From: DAOUFU01 sp034429275
GTDB lineage: Bacteria; Chloroflexota; Anaerolineae; Aggregatilineales; Aggregatilineaceae
Reading direction: 5' to 3'
DNA length: 22,998 nucleotides
NCBI GenBank assembly: GCA_034429275.1
Contig: DAOUFU010000098.1
Span: forward strand, 1-22,998
Position numbers and translations under genes: made by a program. Of the stretch, positions 22,742-22,998 are shown one piece after another (within the stretch, counting starts at the first letter, position 1; every line of letters starts with the position of its first letter). Under the pieces are notes generated by a model, which worked only from the letters and a program-made list of their open reading frames with translations, did no database searches and had not been told where the DNA came from.

Positions 22742-22853
22742 GGCCTCACCCCCGCGCGGCCAAAACCGGGCCGCTTCGCCCCCTCTCCGAAAATTTTCGG
22801 AGAGGGGGCAGGCCAAGCGCCTCCCATGAGGCGCGCAGGTCGGGGGTGAGGCC
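22742..22853 (-). repeat. Palindromic dispersed repeat, copy 3 (complete)
   Basis: This 112-base unit is bounded by a perfect 12-bp inverted repeat, GGCCTCACCCCC (22742-22753) and GGGGGTGAGGCC (22842-22853). Its centre is a perfect 32-base palindrome (22778-22809) whose half is GCCCCCTCTCCGAAAA. One arm contains a further hairpin, GCGCCTC (22817-22823) with GAGGCGC (22828-22834). The other arm (22742-22800) is the reverse complement of 238-296 with one difference. The 172 bases between this repeat and the 4Fe-4S gene hold only that gene's promoter region and nothing else I can name. Confidence 0.88.
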
Positions 22854-22950
22854 GGACTCTCGTGGGGCACCATCGCCGGTTATTTTCTCAACGTGCACGA
22901 GCGTGCGGCGAAACGGTGGCGTGCACTTTCGTGGAATACACCCTCAATAT

Positions 22951-22998
22951 TCAACACGTGTTGACTACACCTGTAAAGCAGTATAGACTGGATTCATG
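22951..22998 (+). promoter_or_regulatory. Promoter with overlapping palindromic operator, reading off the right edge
   Basis: TTGACT (22961-22966) and TAGACT (22984-22989) form a -35/-10 pair with a 17-base spacer. The perfect 14-bp palindrome TCAACACGTGTTGA (22951-22964) overlaps the -35, as repressor operators do. An ATG at 22996-22998 lies six bases after the -10, so if it is the start codon the message would be leaderless. A gene on the plus strand beyond the window is inferred. Confidence 0.55.

Overview
The window is GC-rich, densely coded bacterial DNA. I read it as a member of the Chloroflexota (Anaerolineae-like). The support is indirect: a long Pro/Thr low-complexity tail on a surface protein, a cytoplasmic LacI-type ligand domain fused to a histidine kinase, and Gld-like and Yxl-like ABC gene sets. 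No rRNA or other taxonomic marker is present, so the assignment is moderate.

Layout. 1-237 is the 3' end of an IS4-family transposase. It abuts a truncated copy of a palindromic repeat that recurs complete at 11746-11859 and 22742-22853. 558-1088 is a DinB-like protein. 1188-6234 (minus) is a three-gene operon read as ATPase, then a fused ABC-2 permease/GldG-like protein, then a DUF4340 protein. 6662-10733 (minus) is a phnD-phnC-phnE-type importer operon; its permease is 704 residues, against roughly 270 for ordinary PhnE. 10880-11614 (minus) is an orphan P-loop NTPase. 11615-12166 is a repeat-bearing intergenic region. 12167-13525 encodes a 452-residue protein I do not recognise, closed by a strong terminator. 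13728-15611 is a compact operon of a PLDc_N two-helix protein, an ABC ATPase and an ABC-2 permease, in the same order as Bacillus yxlE-yxlF-yxlG. 15798-19316 is a soluble hybrid sensor kinase. 19354-21180 (minus) is an AarF/UbiB-type kinase-like protein and 21285-22568 (minus) a cysteine-rich 4Fe-4S protein. The last ~430 bases hold the third repeat and, at the very edge, a plus-strand promoter overlapped by a perfect 14-bp palindrome and ending at an ATG.

How the genes work together. The two exporter-type ABC operons and the Phn-type importer are each self-contained. The importer pairs a binding protein that has no lipobox with a permease carrying a large extracytoplasmic domain and a polytopic insertion, so the two oddities may be related. 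The sensor kinase has no response regulator beside it.

Most worth following up are the repeat family and its apparent use as a transposon target, the enlarged PhnE, the uncharacterised 452-residue protein, the cytoplasmic binding-domain kinase, and the possible leaderless, operator-controlled gene starting at the right edge. I found no tRNA, rRNA or CRISPR array.
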